A DNA stretch of 64,000 bases from Orenia metallireducens (GCF_001693735.1 NZ_LWDV01000008.1:407414-471413); one strand, 5' to 3'; positions 52,821 through 62,549 are shown, counted from the stretch's first letter. The notes: generated from the letters alone by a model not told the origin. Program-made: numbers and translations.

Positions 52821-53885
52821 GTGAAGGATGAAAATGCTTATGCTCTAATAATTGTATTATGGAGTATAGTTATAATAGGAATTATCTTTGCTAATTTGGC
52901 AGATGAAGCTTATTTAAATAATTTATTGACGCGAAATGATTTAAAGAGGCGAGAAGTAAGAGATGCATCACTATCAGGATTAATGTATGGTATAGATATT
53001 TTAAAAGAAGAGATCGATTATAGAGATGTTAAAGATATGATTGTTAAAGAATTAGATTTTGAATCTGGGAATGATATAAGTTGTCAAGTAGAGATAGAGG
53101 AGATTGGAAGTAGGTTAAATCTTAATTATGACCCTTATCGGACACTATCCAGTTTAAAATGGTGGAGTAAAGATTTGGAGCAAGAGGTAGAGAAGAGTGA
53201 TTTATTTCCTAATTTATCTTTTTCTAAGGAGATTATAGAAGAGAATTATAATAAAGATTATGAAGAGTTTAGTTTTGATATAGTCTCTAAAGAGGTTACT
53301 ACCTATGGTAAATTTAATATTAACTATGCACGTTTAGACTCTTTGAGAAAGTTATTAGAATTAAGAGGTGTTGATGAAAGTCAAAGAAATATAATTATAC
53401 AAGAGCTTAGTAGGCTCCGTCGAGAGGATAAATTAATCGATCTTGTTGATGAGATGCCCAATTTAATTACAGGACTAGATATGACTAGCTTTGATAAGAT
53501 AAAACCATATTTAAGTACAGAGGGTAGGATAAATATTAACCTAGTTTCTGAAGAACTCTTAGATGTATTAATAGAAAGAATCCTGATAAGTAGGGATAAA
53601 GACTCTAAATCATCAAGTCGTTATAGTAGGTTGATTGCCAATTATCGTAATAATTATCAGATTGAAGATTTTGAGAAGTTACGGAGTCATTTAAATATTT
53701 TTCAGGGTGAAGAGTTTGATTTACTTAATGTTTATTTTAGCACTTATTCAAAATACTTCTCTATTAAGGTAAAGAGTTCTTCACAGGATATAAAAATTCA
53801 GAAGAATTTAAATGTTATTGTAGAAAGATTAAAGACAGGTAGGGATACTTATAAGATTAAGATAATTAATTGGACTGAAAGTTAA
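52821..53885 (+). CDS. gspK: Type II secretion minor pseudopilin GspK
   Basis: A GspK-like protein of about 354 residues. The N-terminus KDENAYALIIVLWSIVIIGIIF is the hydrophobic prepilin helix, lacking the +5 Glu as GspK does. It is followed by a large soluble domain with SAM-like helix-hairpin repeats (GRININLVSEELLDVLIERIL; YRNNYQIEDFEKL). GspK caps the pseudopilus tip with GspI and GspJ. The GTG at 52821 behind AAGGAGAGG is chosen over an upstream ATG at 52758. It opens the operon, an unusual first position. Confidence 0.85.
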   Translation: MKDENAYALIIVLWSIVIIGIIFANLADEAYLNNLLTRNDLKRREVRDASLSGLMYGIDILKEEIDYRDVKDMIVKELDFESGNDISCQVEIEEIGSRLNLNYDPYRTLSSLKWWSKDLEQEVEKSDLFPNLSFSKEIIEENYNKDYEEFSFDIVSKEVTTYGKFNINYARLDSLRKLLELRGVDESQRNIIIQELSRLRREDKLIDLVDEMPNLITGLDMTSFDKIKPYLSTEGRININLVSEELLDVLIERILISRDKDSKSSSRYSRLIANYRNNYQIEDFEKLRSHLNIFQGEEFDLLNVYFSTYSKYFSIKVKSSSQDIKIQKNLNVIVERLKTGRDTYKIKIINWTES

Positions 53886-53907
53886 AAACAGACTTATGGG
53901 GGTAACT

Positions 53908-54471
53908 ATGTTTTTTAAATCTATTGATGTTTTAAAGAGAATCAAGATTCTTTTACTAGTACTTTTAGTTGTTAGTTCTATTTATTTTATCTCTTCAACA
54001 AAGAAACTGTTCGCAAATATGTGGGGGGCTAAAGAGGTAGATCCTATCTTAGCAATGATTCCAGTATTAAAGAAGAGGTTAGATAATCTATCTCCACTAG
54101 AATATGAATATAAGATTAAATATAAGGATAGAGCTTGGCAAAATGAGATAAAGGAGGATATCTTCTTTGGAACTCAAAAAATATATACTTCTCCCCCTCT
54201 CAAAAGACCATCTAACACCCCAAGGCCTCAAAAGGAATTTAAAAAGGAGAAAAGGATTATTCCCTTTACTTTAATAGCAGTATCTCTTTCTAATAAAAAG
54301 GAAGATAATATGGCTATTTTGTCTAATAGATTTTCATCATATACTCATATTGTAAAAGAAGGAAGGGTAATAGAGGACTACCAAGTCTTATCTATTAAGG
54401 AGTCAACGGTAATTTTAAAATATAAAGGAGAAGAGATTACCCTATCTTTATCTAAAGGAGGGAAAGTTTAA
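53908..54471 (+). CDS. gspC: GspC-like inner-membrane component of type II secretion
   Basis: A 187-residue protein with one N-terminal transmembrane helix (about residues 12-32), a proline/lysine-rich linker (PPLKRPSNTPRPQKEFKKEK) and a small beta domain (IPFTLIAVSLSNKKEDNMAIL ... EDYQVLSIKESTVILKY), the homology-region layout of GspC/PilP proteins that link the inner-membrane platform to the secretin. Its family identity rests on topology and position between gspK and gspE. ATG 53908 follows TGGGGGT. Its stop overlaps the gspE start. Confidence 0.65.
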   Translation: MFFKSIDVLKRIKILLLVLLVVSSIYFISSTKKLFANMWGAKEVDPILAMIPVLKKRLDNLSPLEYEYKIKYKDRAWQNEIKEDIFFGTQKIYTSPPLKRPSNTPRPQKEFKKEKRIIPFTLIAVSLSNKKEDNMAILSNRFSSYTHIVKEGRVIEDYQVLSIKESTVILKYKGEEITLSLSKGGKV

Positions 54472-55967
54472 TGATTTCTGATTTAGATATTAATTTATTA
54501 AAGCTCTTTCCTCAGCAATTTCTAAAAGAGCATCGATTGGTACCAGTAAGAAGAGAAGATGATGGAATATTATTTATCAGTGATCAACATCCATCTTTGA
54601 CAGCATTGGATAGTTTAGAAATATATTCTAATAATCTAATTAAATATGAAGTTAAGCCAACAGATTTAGTCGATAATCTAGTTGAAGAGTATTTGGGAAT
54701 TTCAGCAGACACCGTAGAAGGGATGTTAAGTAATGTAGACTTGATACAGTTAGATGATTATTCTAGTGTAGATTTCGATACAGAGGTAGAAGATATAGAA
54801 GATTTGGCTCAAGAAGCACCTATTATCAGATTGGTAAATATTATTATCAACTCTGGTTTTAAAAGAGGGGCTAGTGATATTCATATTGAACCTTTTGAAG
54901 ATGAGATAAAGGTTAGGTATAGGGTTGATGGTGTCTTAAGTGAAGCAGAATCACCACCAAGAAAACTATTGCCAGCAATTATAACTAGAATTAAGATTAT
55001 GTCAAATCTCGATATTGCTGAAAAGCGTCTTGCTCAAGATGGTAGGATTAGGATAAGAACTTCTAATCGAGAGATTGATATCCGTGTTTCGATCACACCA
55101 ACTCTCTATGGAGAGAGTGCTGTATTACGATTATTAGATATGTCAGCCATCTTACTAGATGTTGAGAATATTGGTTTTGGTCCTAAGTTATTAGATGATT
55201 ATTTAGGATTGATTAGTCAACCAAATGGAATCATCTTGGTAACAGGCCCTACAGGAAGTGGAAAGACTACTACATTATATGCCACCTTAAATTATTTGAA
55301 GTCGGCTGAGACAAAGATAATTACAATTGAAGATCCTATTGAGTATCAGCTAGATGGTATTAATCAGATTCAGGTTAAGCCAGAGATTAACTTTACCTTT
55401 GCCCAAGGTTTACGGTCTATCTTACGTCAGGACCCTGATGTAATCATGGTAGGGGAGATTCGTGATGTAGAGACAGCTAAGATAGCAATTGAGGCAGCTC
55501 AGACGGGACACTTGGTATTTGCTACACTACATACCAATGATGCTCTTGGAACAGTTAACCGTTTGCTTGATATGGGGATTGAAGACTACTTGTTAGCTTC
55601 AACATTAAAGGGGGTAATAGCACAGCGCTTGGTTAGAGTATTATGCCCTCATTGTAAAAAAGAGTATCTTCCAGAAGAGAAGTTATTGAAAGCTGTAGGA
55701 AAAAAACTAGTTGATGGAGAAAGACTGTATAAAGCAGTTGGCTGTGAAGAATGTAGTCATACTGGTTATAAAGGCAGGACAGGATTTTATGAATTACTAA
55801 TCATAGATGAGAAGATTGAAGCTATGATATCTCAAGGTAAGAGGGTAGATGAAATTAAGAAGGTGGCAAGAGAAGAAGGGATGGAAACTATGTTAGAGAA
55901 TGGTTGGAATAAAGTCAAAGCAGGAATCTCTACTATAGATGAATTGATTAGAGTAACTAGAAGTTAG
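54471..55967 (+). CDS. gspE: Type II secretion ATPase GspE
   Basis: A 498-residue cytoplasmic hexameric ATPase that powers pseudopilus assembly. It has an N-terminal GspE-N domain (about 1-110), the N2 domain ASDIHIEPFEDEIKVRYRVDG, Walker A GPTGSGKTT (259-267), Asp box TIEDPIEYQLDG, Walker B IMVGEIRD, His box TGHLVFATLHTNDA, and the tetracysteine zinc motif CPHC...CEEC. All catalytic parts are intact. Confidence 0.96.
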   Translation: MISDLDINLLKLFPQQFLKEHRLVPVRREDDGILFISDQHPSLTALDSLEIYSNNLIKYEVKPTDLVDNLVEEYLGISADTVEGMLSNVDLIQLDDYSSVDFDTEVEDIEDLAQEAPIIRLVNIIINSGFKRGASDIHIEPFEDEIKVRYRVDGVLSEAESPPRKLLPAIITRIKIMSNLDIAEKRLAQDGRIRIRTSNREIDIRVSITPTLYGESAVLRLLDMSAILLDVENIGFGPKLLDDYLGLISQPNGIILVTGPTGSGKTTTLYATLNYLKSAETKIITIEDPIEYQLDGINQIQVKPEINFTFAQGLRSILRQDPDVIMVGEIRDVETAKIAIEAAQTGHLVFATLHTNDALGTVNRLLDMGIEDYLLASTLKGVIAQRLVRVLCPHCKKEYLPEEKLLKAVGKKLVDGERLYKAVGCEECSHTGYKGRTGFYELLIIDEKIEAMISQGKRVDEIKKVAREEGMETMLENGWNKVKAGISTIDELIRVTRS

Positions 55968-55979
55968 GGAGGATTTTAG

Positions 55980-57188
55980 ATGGTCAAATTTAGCTACAAA
56001 GCCATCAACGACAAGGGGCAAGAGGTTAAAGATAAGATGGAAGCTCTTGACAGCGATGATGCTAAAAAGAGATTGGCTGAAGAGGGACTATATCTCTTTG
56101 AACTAAAGGAGATTGATGAAGGTTCAAGTTCAACTAATTTCTCCTTTACTTTAGGTAGAAAGAATGAAAATAGAATACTCTTTACACGGCAATTATCAAA
56201 TCTTTTGGTAGCAGGGGTACAGCTTGGGGAATCCTTACAAGTAATTATTGAGTTATTAAAGCCTGGAAATTTTAAAGATATAGTAGAAGAGATATATGAG
56301 GATTTAAAGGGTGGTCGTGGCTTTGCGGAGTCCTTAGCCCAATATCCTAGTTACTTCTCTAAGGGGTATGTGAGTATGATTAGAGCAGGTGAAGAAGGAG
56401 GATTTCTTGATTTAACCTGCCAACGTTTAGCCAAAAATTTGGAAGATAATCATCGTTTTAAAGCCTTTATAACTACAAGTATGATTTATCCGATTGTCTT
56501 ATTGGTGGTATCGATAATGGCAGTTGTTGTGATGTTAACCTTTGTTCTTCCTAAATTTTTATCTATTTATGAAAATTATAGACAAGGACTTCCTTTATCC
56601 ACTGAGATACTATTAAAGGTCAGCAACTTCTTATCAACTTATTGGTTGATTGTATTTATTATCCCAATACTAAGTTTCCTAGCTATTTGGTCTTATTATA
56701 AGACTGAAGATGGAAGAATGAAGATTGATGAACTATTATTGCAGCTTCCTTTTATAGGGGAGTTTATAATAAAGGTGGAAGTTGCTAGAATTAGTAGAAC
56801 TCTAGGCACTATGCTAGATAGTGGAGTTAATTTATTGAAGGCTTTAGATATTAGTCTTCAAGTAACCTCTAATATCATCTTACAAAATACTCTGCAGGTA
56901 GCTAGAGAGAAGGTACAAAAGGGAGGAGCTTTATCAGAAAACTTAGATAGTAATGGATTTTTTCCTCAAGTGGCAGTTCATATGATAGGTATTGGAGAAC
57001 GAACAGGAAAGTTATCTGCTATGTTATTACAATTAGCTGATAACTTTGAAGAAGAGTCAAAGTCGAGTTTAGAGAAGATGATGAAGGTTTTTGAACCTTT
57101 AGTAATTTTAGTTATGGGTACTGTGATTGGAATAATTGTAATCTCTATGTTATTACCGATGCTTAATATCAATTCAATATCTTTTTAA
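55980..57188 (+). CDS. gspF: Type II secretion platform protein GspF
   Basis: A 402-residue polytopic inner-membrane protein with two repeated T2SSF domains (about 68-192 and 270-392) and three transmembrane helices. LFTRQLSNLLVAGVQLGESL and MIRAGEEGGFLD in the first, and ISRTLGTMLDSGVNLLKALDI and MIGIGERTGKLSAML in the second, are typical. It lies 12 bases after gspE and is the membrane rotor/platform for pseudopilin assembly. Confidence 0.95.
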   Translation: MVKFSYKAINDKGQEVKDKMEALDSDDAKKRLAEEGLYLFELKEIDEGSSSTNFSFTLGRKNENRILFTRQLSNLLVAGVQLGESLQVIIELLKPGNFKDIVEEIYEDLKGGRGFAESLAQYPSYFSKGYVSMIRAGEEGGFLDLTCQRLAKNLEDNHRFKAFITTSMIYPIVLLVVSIMAVVVMLTFVLPKFLSIYENYRQGLPLSTEILLKVSNFLSTYWLIVFIIPILSFLAIWSYYKTEDGRMKIDELLLQLPFIGEFIIKVEVARISRTLGTMLDSGVNLLKALDISLQVTSNIILQNTLQVAREKVQKGGALSENLDSNGFFPQVAVHMIGIGERTGKLSAMLLQLADNFEEESKSSLEKMMKVFEPLVILVMGTVIGIIVISMLLPMLNINSISF

Positions 57189-57201
57189 AGGAGGAGTTTG
57201 A

Positions 57202-57639
57202 ATGAAAAAATTTATAAAAAAAGAGGATGGGTTTACTTTAATTGAGGTTTTAATAGTAGTTGTAATTTTAGGATTTTTAGCATCTACTGTTGGTCCAGAG
57301 TTATTTGGAAAGGTTTCACAGGCCAAGCAGACAACAGCCCAGAACCAATTAGATGTCTTTAAATTGGCTTTGGATAGTTATCGTTTAGATAATGGTAGAT
57401 ATCCAAGTACTGAACAAGGATTAGAGGCTTTAATTAAAGAGCCTACAATCTCTCCAGTTCCAAATAATTGGAATGGACCTTATTTAGATGATAAACAGGT
57501 TCCTTTAGACCCTTGGGGAAATCCTTATAACTATAAAAACCCAGGGGAGCATAATGAGCATAAATATGATTTGTGGAGTTATGGTTTAGATAATCAAGAA
57601 GGAGGAACTAAGGAGTCTACTGATGTTACTAACTGGTAA
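57202..57639 (+). CDS. gspG: Major pseudopilin GspG
   Basis: A 145-residue prepilin: KKEDG|FTLIEVLIVVVILGFLAS with the prepilin-peptidase site (Gly|Phe) and Glu at +5. The C-terminal GspG hallmark DNGRYPSTEQGLEALI ... PLDPWGNPYNYK forms the calcium-binding loop of the major pseudopilin, distinguishing it from type IV pilins. A GGAGGAG site precedes the ATG. No prepilin peptidase gene is in the window. Confidence 0.95.
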   Translation: MKKFIKKEDGFTLIEVLIVVVILGFLASTVGPELFGKVSQAKQTTAQNQLDVFKLALDSYRLDNGRYPSTEQGLEALIKEPTISPVPNNWNGPYLDDKQVPLDPWGNPYNYKNPGEHNEHKYDLWSYGLDNQEGGTKESTDVTNW

Positions 57640-58051
57640 AGGGGGCTTTACATTAATAGAAGTCTTAGTTGTAGTCATCTTAATAGGGGTTATTTTAGGT
57701 GTAGCCTTACCCTCTTTTGGAAAGTTGCTTGAAAGTGTGGAGCTAAGAAGTACATCACGCAAGGTGATAGAGATTTTAAATCAACTTAGGGTCAAAGCTA
57801 TCAGTGAGTACTCTACCGAATCTTTAAAATTAGCTGATGATAAATTAATCTATCAGGATAGGTCAGGAGAATTAATAGAATTTAGTAAAGGAATCAAATT
57901 AATTAAAAAGGCAGAGGAAGATAAGCAGATTTCTTTCTTTGCAGATGGTAGTAGTTCTGGTGGAGAGTTTAATGTTGTGACTGCTAATAGTCAAGAGTTT
58001 AAGGTTAAGGTAAATCCCATAACTGGGCTTGCTTCCTTGGAGGGAGATTGA
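57623..58051 (+). CDS. gspH: Minor pseudopilin GspH
   Basis: A 142-residue prepilin-like protein with GKGG|FTLIEVLVVVILIGVILG at the N-terminus and a beta-rich C-terminal domain. It overlaps the end of gspG by 17 bases, so it is probably translated by coupling. The position between gspG and gspI and the length fit GspH, the minor pseudopilin below the tip complex. Confidence 0.88.
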   Translation: MLLTGKGGFTLIEVLVVVILIGVILGVALPSFGKLLESVELRSTSRKVIEILNQLRVKAISEYSTESLKLADDKLIYQDRSGELIEFSKGIKLIKKAEEDKQISFFADGSSSGGEFNVVTANSQEFKVKVNPITGLASLEGD

Positions 58052-58404
58052 TGAATAGAGGATTTACATTAATTGAGGTCTTAATTGCAATGGTTATCTT
58101 AGGAATTAGTCTCTCTATTTTAATTCATGGTTTTATGAGTATTAATGATGGGATAGAGCGACGCAGAGATTATACTTATATCGCTAGCTGGGCTGATGGT
58201 AAGTTTGATGAGATTGTATCTGGGATAGAATTAGCCACCCATGGTGATTTTTTATATAAGGGTAATCTATGTTATTGGAAGTTAGAAGAGGATTATATTG
58301 ATGAAGGAATTAGAGGATTAAAACTAATTATAAGGTGGAAAGGGAGTAAGGGGGAATATAGTTATTCTGTTAGTAGGGTTACCCTTAATGATGATTGGGA
58401 GTAG
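58051..58404 (+). CDS. gspI: Minor pseudopilin GspI
   Basis: A 117-residue prepilin-like protein, MNRG|FTLIEVLIAMVILGISLS, with the short C-terminal domain of GspI (WADGKFDEIVSG ... GLKLIIRWKG). The start is ATG 58051, overlapping the gspH stop, with GGAGGGAG just before it. GspI nucleates the pseudopilus tip with GspJ and GspK. Confidence 0.88.
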   Translation: MNRGFTLIEVLIAMVILGISLSILIHGFMSINDGIERRRDYTYIASWADGKFDEIVSGIELATHGDFLYKGNLCYWKLEEDYIDEGIRGLKLIIRWKGSKGEYSYSVSRVTLNDDWE

Positions 58405-58410
58405 ATAGAT

Positions 58411-58968
58411 ATGAAAGAAGAAGGATTTACTTTAGTCGAAATCTTAATTGCGGTAACGATTACTGGAATTGTTATGACCGTTACCTTTACTTTTTTTCAA
58501 CAAAGCCTCTCTACTTGGGAGAGGGCAGGGGCAGATAGTGATTGGGAACAGCATTGGAGGGTATTGGAGAGTGATTTAGAGAGGTATCTAAATAATATCT
58601 TTCTCTCTCCACTTTATCAGGAGAATCTTTTTATAGGTAAGGAGCATAGTTTAGAGTTTTTGGTTTTAGAGAATAAGCAATTAAAGAGAATAAGTTATTC
58701 TTTTGATCTTTATCAGGGATTCTTCAAGAAGGAAATAAGTTCTATAAGTAAAGAGGGTTCTCAAGAGTTATTCTTCTTCAATAATTTAGAGGTTGAAAAG
58801 GTGAGTTTCTACTTTTATGATCCTAAATATGAGTATTGGAAGAGTTATTGGTCTTATGAAGAGGAAGGAAAATCGCCCACTGCTATAAAAGTTCAGATTA
58901 CAGTAAGAGGAATAGAGTTGCCCCCTATAGTCATAGCCCTTTATCTAGGGCGTGAATATGAAAGATAG
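58411..58968 (+). CDS. gspJ: Minor pseudopilin GspJ
   Basis: A 185-residue prepilin-like protein, KEEG|FTLVEILIAVTITGIVM, with a longer beta domain including DWEQHWRVLESDLERYLNNIF and a closing PTAIKVQITVRGIELPPIV, as in GspJ. It lies 6 bases after gspI. Confidence 0.87.
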   Translation: MKEEGFTLVEILIAVTITGIVMTVTFTFFQQSLSTWERAGADSDWEQHWRVLESDLERYLNNIFLSPLYQENLFIGKEHSLEFLVLENKQLKRISYSFDLYQGFFKKEISSISKEGSQELFFFNNLEVEKVSFYFYDPKYEYWKSYWSYEEEGKSPTAIKVQITVRGIELPPIVIALYLGREYER

Positions 58969-58982
58969 TGAGGTTTTATATT

Positions 58983-60314
58983 ATGAAAAAGAGAAAATTA
59001 AAAAAATTAACTGAACTGATATACTCATCAGTCAATAACCATTTAAAAGGTTATGGGAGTAAGGGGCGAAAGTTGCAGACCTATGTAGAGATTGGTGATG
59101 ACTATTTGAAGTTGCTTCAGATAAAGGATGAAAATCTTGTTTATAATCAATCATATATAAACCCTTCTCAAAAGATATCCTTTTATCTGGCTAAAGCTGA
59201 ATATGATTCTCAAGATTTGGTATTAGTTATACCTTCTAGTAAGCTATTTATAGAAGTATTAGAATTACCTTCAGTCTCTAAAGAGAAGTTAAGAAGTATC
59301 TTAAAATTTAAGTTTTTAGATAAATTACCTAGTAAGGAAGAAGAGGTATATTTCTCTTATTACATTATTAAAGAGTCAAATAAGGGGTCAAAAGTTTTAG
59401 CCTTTGCTGTACTTAAAGAGTTTCTCAACCCTATTTATTATTCATGTTATGAAGAAGGGATTAATATTAGTAGGATAATTCCAGCCAGTTTAATCTATCA
59501 TTTTTATCATCAAGATAATTTAGGTGACTATGATAGAGTTCTTTATGTCGATAAAGGGATTGACTATTATAATTTTATATTCTTTAGTGAGAATGACTAT
59601 TATATTAGGGCTAGTAGAAGCGTTGATTTAAAAGAGGAGGTTGCTAAAACCAATTCTTATCTAGAGAGAAGATATCAGTTATCAAAAGCTCCTTTAGTTG
59701 TAGTCAATGGTACTAAAGTCGATGATTATTCAGACTTAAATAAGGAAAATTATAGAATAAATGATGATATTTGGTTTTATGCAGCTGATGCTTTAGAAGA
59801 GATCAAAGGCGATTGTCTGATGCAATACTTCTATGATAAGAAGCAGGAGTATATAATAATTAATTCTATTATTCTAATAATTATTATTGTAATCAACCTC
59901 CTATCTTTTGGGGTTAATTGGAAGCTTGATAGTGATAAGTTAGCTACTTTACAGACTAAGATAGCAAAGCTCTCGCCAGTAATTAGCCAGATTGATCATA
60001 TTAAAGGTGAGTATAGTAAGGTAAATCAAGAGATAAATGACTTAAAAGATAATATTAATTTGACATATAGTTATTTACCTTGGTTAGAGGAGTTGAGTAA
60101 GATTCTGCCTGAAGGGACGAAAGTAGATCAAATACACTTTAAAGATTATCAATTAAACCTCTTAGCAGGAACAGCTCCATCAGCTATTGGGGTGATGAAT
60201 AGGTTAGAAGAGTCTGGGTATTTTACTAATTTAGAGTTTATTGGTAACATTATTAGCGAACAGGATGGAGAACGGTTTAAGATTGTAGGTGAGCTAGTAA
60301 ATGAAATTGAATAA
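58983..60314 (+). CDS. gspL: GspL-like actin-fold assembly protein (PilM/PilN fusion type)
   Basis: A 443-residue protein: an N-terminal cytoplasmic actin-like domain (about 35-275; LVLVIPSSKLFIEVLELPSVSKEKLRSILKFKFLDKLP is PilM/GspL-like), one transmembrane helix (about 290-310), a coiled-coil segment and a small periplasmic domain (LPEGTKVDQIHFKDYQLNLLAGTAP). GspL recruits the GspE ATPase to the membrane. ATG 58983 follows AGTGAGG and is preferred to GTG 58968. It overlaps the next gene. Confidence 0.85.
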   Translation: MKKRKLKKLTELIYSSVNNHLKGYGSKGRKLQTYVEIGDDYLKLLQIKDENLVYNQSYINPSQKISFYLAKAEYDSQDLVLVIPSSKLFIEVLELPSVSKEKLRSILKFKFLDKLPSKEEEVYFSYYIIKESNKGSKVLAFAVLKEFLNPIYYSCYEEGINISRIIPASLIYHFYHQDNLGDYDRVLYVDKGIDYYNFIFFSENDYYIRASRSVDLKEEVAKTNSYLERRYQLSKAPLVVVNGTKVDDYSDLNKENYRINDDIWFYAADALEEIKGDCLMQYFYDKKQEYIIINSIILIIIIVINLLSFGVNWKLDSDKLATLQTKIAKLSPVISQIDHIKGEYSKVNQEINDLKDNINLTYSYLPWLEELSKILPEGTKVDQIHFKDYQLNLLAGTAPSAIGVMNRLEESGYFTNLEFIGNIISEQDGERFKIVGELVNEIE

Positions 60315-60885
60315 AAGGGAGAAGAGGTTATTATTGTTTGCATTGGTGGTTATGATTACTGTATCTTCAGTTAAATGGCTTATACTGCCAGCAATTAGAT
60401 ATCAAAGAACCTTTGCAGATATTTATATTAATAAAGAGAATCAATGGCTTAAGAGCCCTATGCTCTTAAGAAATGGTCAAAAGTATCAGCATAAATTAAG
60501 AGAAGAGATAGGTAGGTTGGAAGAACTTAAATCTTTCACCTTTTCGGGAAAAGCACTTCAGGTTCAATTGGAACTATTGGAGACTGTAGATGGATATTTA
60601 AAAGAGAGTGGTTTAGAAATTACTGATAAAAAGATTGAAGTAGAGGAAGTTGATACTGATAATCTTAGGATTATTTATTATATTCTATCTTTAAATGGTA
60701 AGTTAGAGGAACTTGTTAATTTCTTGGACTCTTTAAATAATGCTAATAAATTTTTGATAGTTGATAAGCTGATTATCAGAAAGGGTCAAGCTAGCAGATA
60801 TAATAATTTGAAGGTAAATCTACGAATCAAGGCTATTAATATAATAAATGAGGAGAATGATAGTAATGGAGAAAAGAAAGAATAA
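60301..60885 (+). CDS. gspM: GspM/PilO-like inner-membrane component
   Basis: A 194-residue bitopic protein with an N-terminal transmembrane helix (about 10-30) and a periplasmic coiled-coil plus ferredoxin-like domain (LEELKSFTFSGKALQVQLELLE ... IIYYILSLNGKLEELVNFLDSL). Topology and location next to gspL fit GspM/PilO, which stabilises GspL. It overlaps gspL by 14 bases and the secretin start by 20. Confidence 0.8.
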   Translation: MKLNKREKRLLLFALVVMITVSSVKWLILPAIRYQRTFADIYINKENQWLKSPMLLRNGQKYQHKLREEIGRLEELKSFTFSGKALQVQLELLETVDGYLKESGLEITDKKIEVEEVDTDNLRIIYYILSLNGKLEELVNFLDSLNNANKFLIVDKLIIRKGQASRYNNLKVNLRIKAINIINEENDSNGEKKE

Positions 60886-62383
60886 AGGGATTCTGATTAT
60901 ACTTCTAATCTGTTTATTTAGTAGTATATTTTCTCTATATAGTTATGCGGAGACTAGCTTGGTCAGTTTAAGTGTAAGAAATGCTAATATAGAGGATGTA
61001 CTTATGATGTTAACAGAGCAGAGTGGAATAAATCTGGTTCCTGATAAAGAATTAAAAGGTAAAGTCACCCTCAATCTAAAGGGGGTTAAGATTCAAGAGG
61101 CTTTACAGGCTTTGACCAAAGCCTATAATTATCAGTTTAAAAAAATGACTGATAATACTTATTTAGTCAGCCAATTTGATAATGATAAATTAAATATTTG
61201 GGTCATAGATGGTAAGGTTACTATGGAGGCTAAGGATGCTAACTTGGGTGACATCTTAGCAAGTATCTCTCAAATTAGTAAAGTGAATATGGTCTTATTT
61301 GGACCAATTAGAGAGCAGATAAATCTAAAGTTAGATGATATACCTATAGAAGATGCAATCAATTTGATTTTGGCAGGAGGGCGTTACACTTATATTAGAA
61401 AAGGTGATGTCTTTTTAGTCGGTGAGAAGAATATCAATAGCCCTGCTTCTTCGTTATTAACAGCTAGTGAGTTAATCCCTCTAGAATATCTACAAGCAGA
61501 GAAAGTTCTTAAGGTTCTACCTAGTAATATACCAGCTTCTAATGTTAAGGTAATAAATGAACAGAATGCTATTATGGTCACTGGTACTCAAAGTGAGATT
61601 GAGAAGGTCAAAGAGTATATAGCAAAGATAGATCAGAAGATTCCCCAAATTGTTGTTGAGGCTCTGATTATAGATATTTCCCACCAAAAAGGTGATACTT
61701 CATCATTGAGTTTAAGCTCACAATTAGAAGGTGATAGTGAGAGCATAACCCTTTTTGATAATGATTTAGGGAAATTAAGTTATAAATCAATCATTGACTT
61801 CTCTGATAATTTCAGACTAAATCTGCAATCGTTGATTTCTAATGGTAAAGCTACTATTAGAGCAAACCCTAATATTACAACTTTAAATGGGCAACAGGCT
61901 ACAATTGAGGTCTCTGATGTAACATATTATGAGGTTATTAATACAGATGAAGATGGAAATGAAGAGACGAAGTATCAGAGTATTGATGCTGGAATTACTT
62001 TAGATGTAACGCCATGGGTCAGTAATTCAGGTTCGATTACTCTAGAATTAAAGCCTAGTATCAGTAATATGAAGGCCCAATATCAGAGTCGTCCTCCTGA
62101 TATTGGACGTAGAGAGATTAGTACAACTGTTAGAGTAAAGGATGGTCAGACTATTGTACTAGGTGGTTTATTACAGGATAATGGTTCTAAAACAGTTAAT
62201 AAAGTGCCTATCTTAGGGGATATACCTTTATTAGGGAGGTTATTCCGTTCAAAAAGTGATAACTCTTCTAAGACTGAGTTGCTTATATATATCACTCCAC
62301 ATATCTTAAAAGATAATGATAATAAGGATGCTAGTAAAAGTATGGAAGATATGATTAAAAAGGCTGATGAAGTTGTTAATTAA
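60866..62383 (+). CDS. gspD: Type II secretion secretin GspD
   Basis: A 505-residue outer-membrane secretin. It has a signal peptide (about 1-29, ...SLYSYAE), an N0/STN-type domain (about 32-105), N1-like repeats (to about 255) and the C-terminal secretin barrel with PQIVVEALIID and the signature VRVKDGQTIVLGGLLQDN ... VPILGDIPLLGRLFRS ... TELLIYITPHIL. It is shorter than proteobacterial GspD, which has an extra N-domain. It forms the outer-membrane gate, strong evidence for a diderm cell. No pilotin is seen. Confidence 0.94.
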   Translation: MEKRKNKGILIILLICLFSSIFSLYSYAETSLVSLSVRNANIEDVLMMLTEQSGINLVPDKELKGKVTLNLKGVKIQEALQALTKAYNYQFKKMTDNTYLVSQFDNDKLNIWVIDGKVTMEAKDANLGDILASISQISKVNMVLFGPIREQINLKLDDIPIEDAINLILAGGRYTYIRKGDVFLVGEKNINSPASSLLTASELIPLEYLQAEKVLKVLPSNIPASNVKVINEQNAIMVTGTQSEIEKVKEYIAKIDQKIPQIVVEALIIDISHQKGDTSSLSLSSQLEGDSESITLFDNDLGKLSYKSIIDFSDNFRLNLQSLISNGKATIRANPNITTLNGQQATIEVSDVTYYEVINTDEDGNEETKYQSIDAGITLDVTPWVSNSGSITLELKPSISNMKAQYQSRPPDIGRREISTTVRVKDGQTIVLGGLLQDNGSKTVNKVPILGDIPLLGRLFRSKSDNSSKTELLIYITPHILKDNDNKDASKSMEDMIKKADEVVN

Positions 62384-62399
62384 ATGAGGGTAATAATAG

Positions 62400-62434
62400 G
62401 CTAAGTTCTTAAAAATTAAGAGCTTAGCTTTTTT
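62400..62434 (+). terminator. Terminator of the gsp operon
   Basis: GCTAAGTTCTTA/TAAGAGCTTAGC stem with a 5-base loop, followed by TTTTTTAT. Confidence 0.9.
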
Positions 62435-62549
62435 ATTTATAATGTCTACTCTAAATCCCCTTTCATACCTAAAATTTATCATATTTATAGCCATAAAGTT
62501 AGCTTTTCTAACATAGACTTTATATGAAAGTGACAAAGGAGGGGGATTT

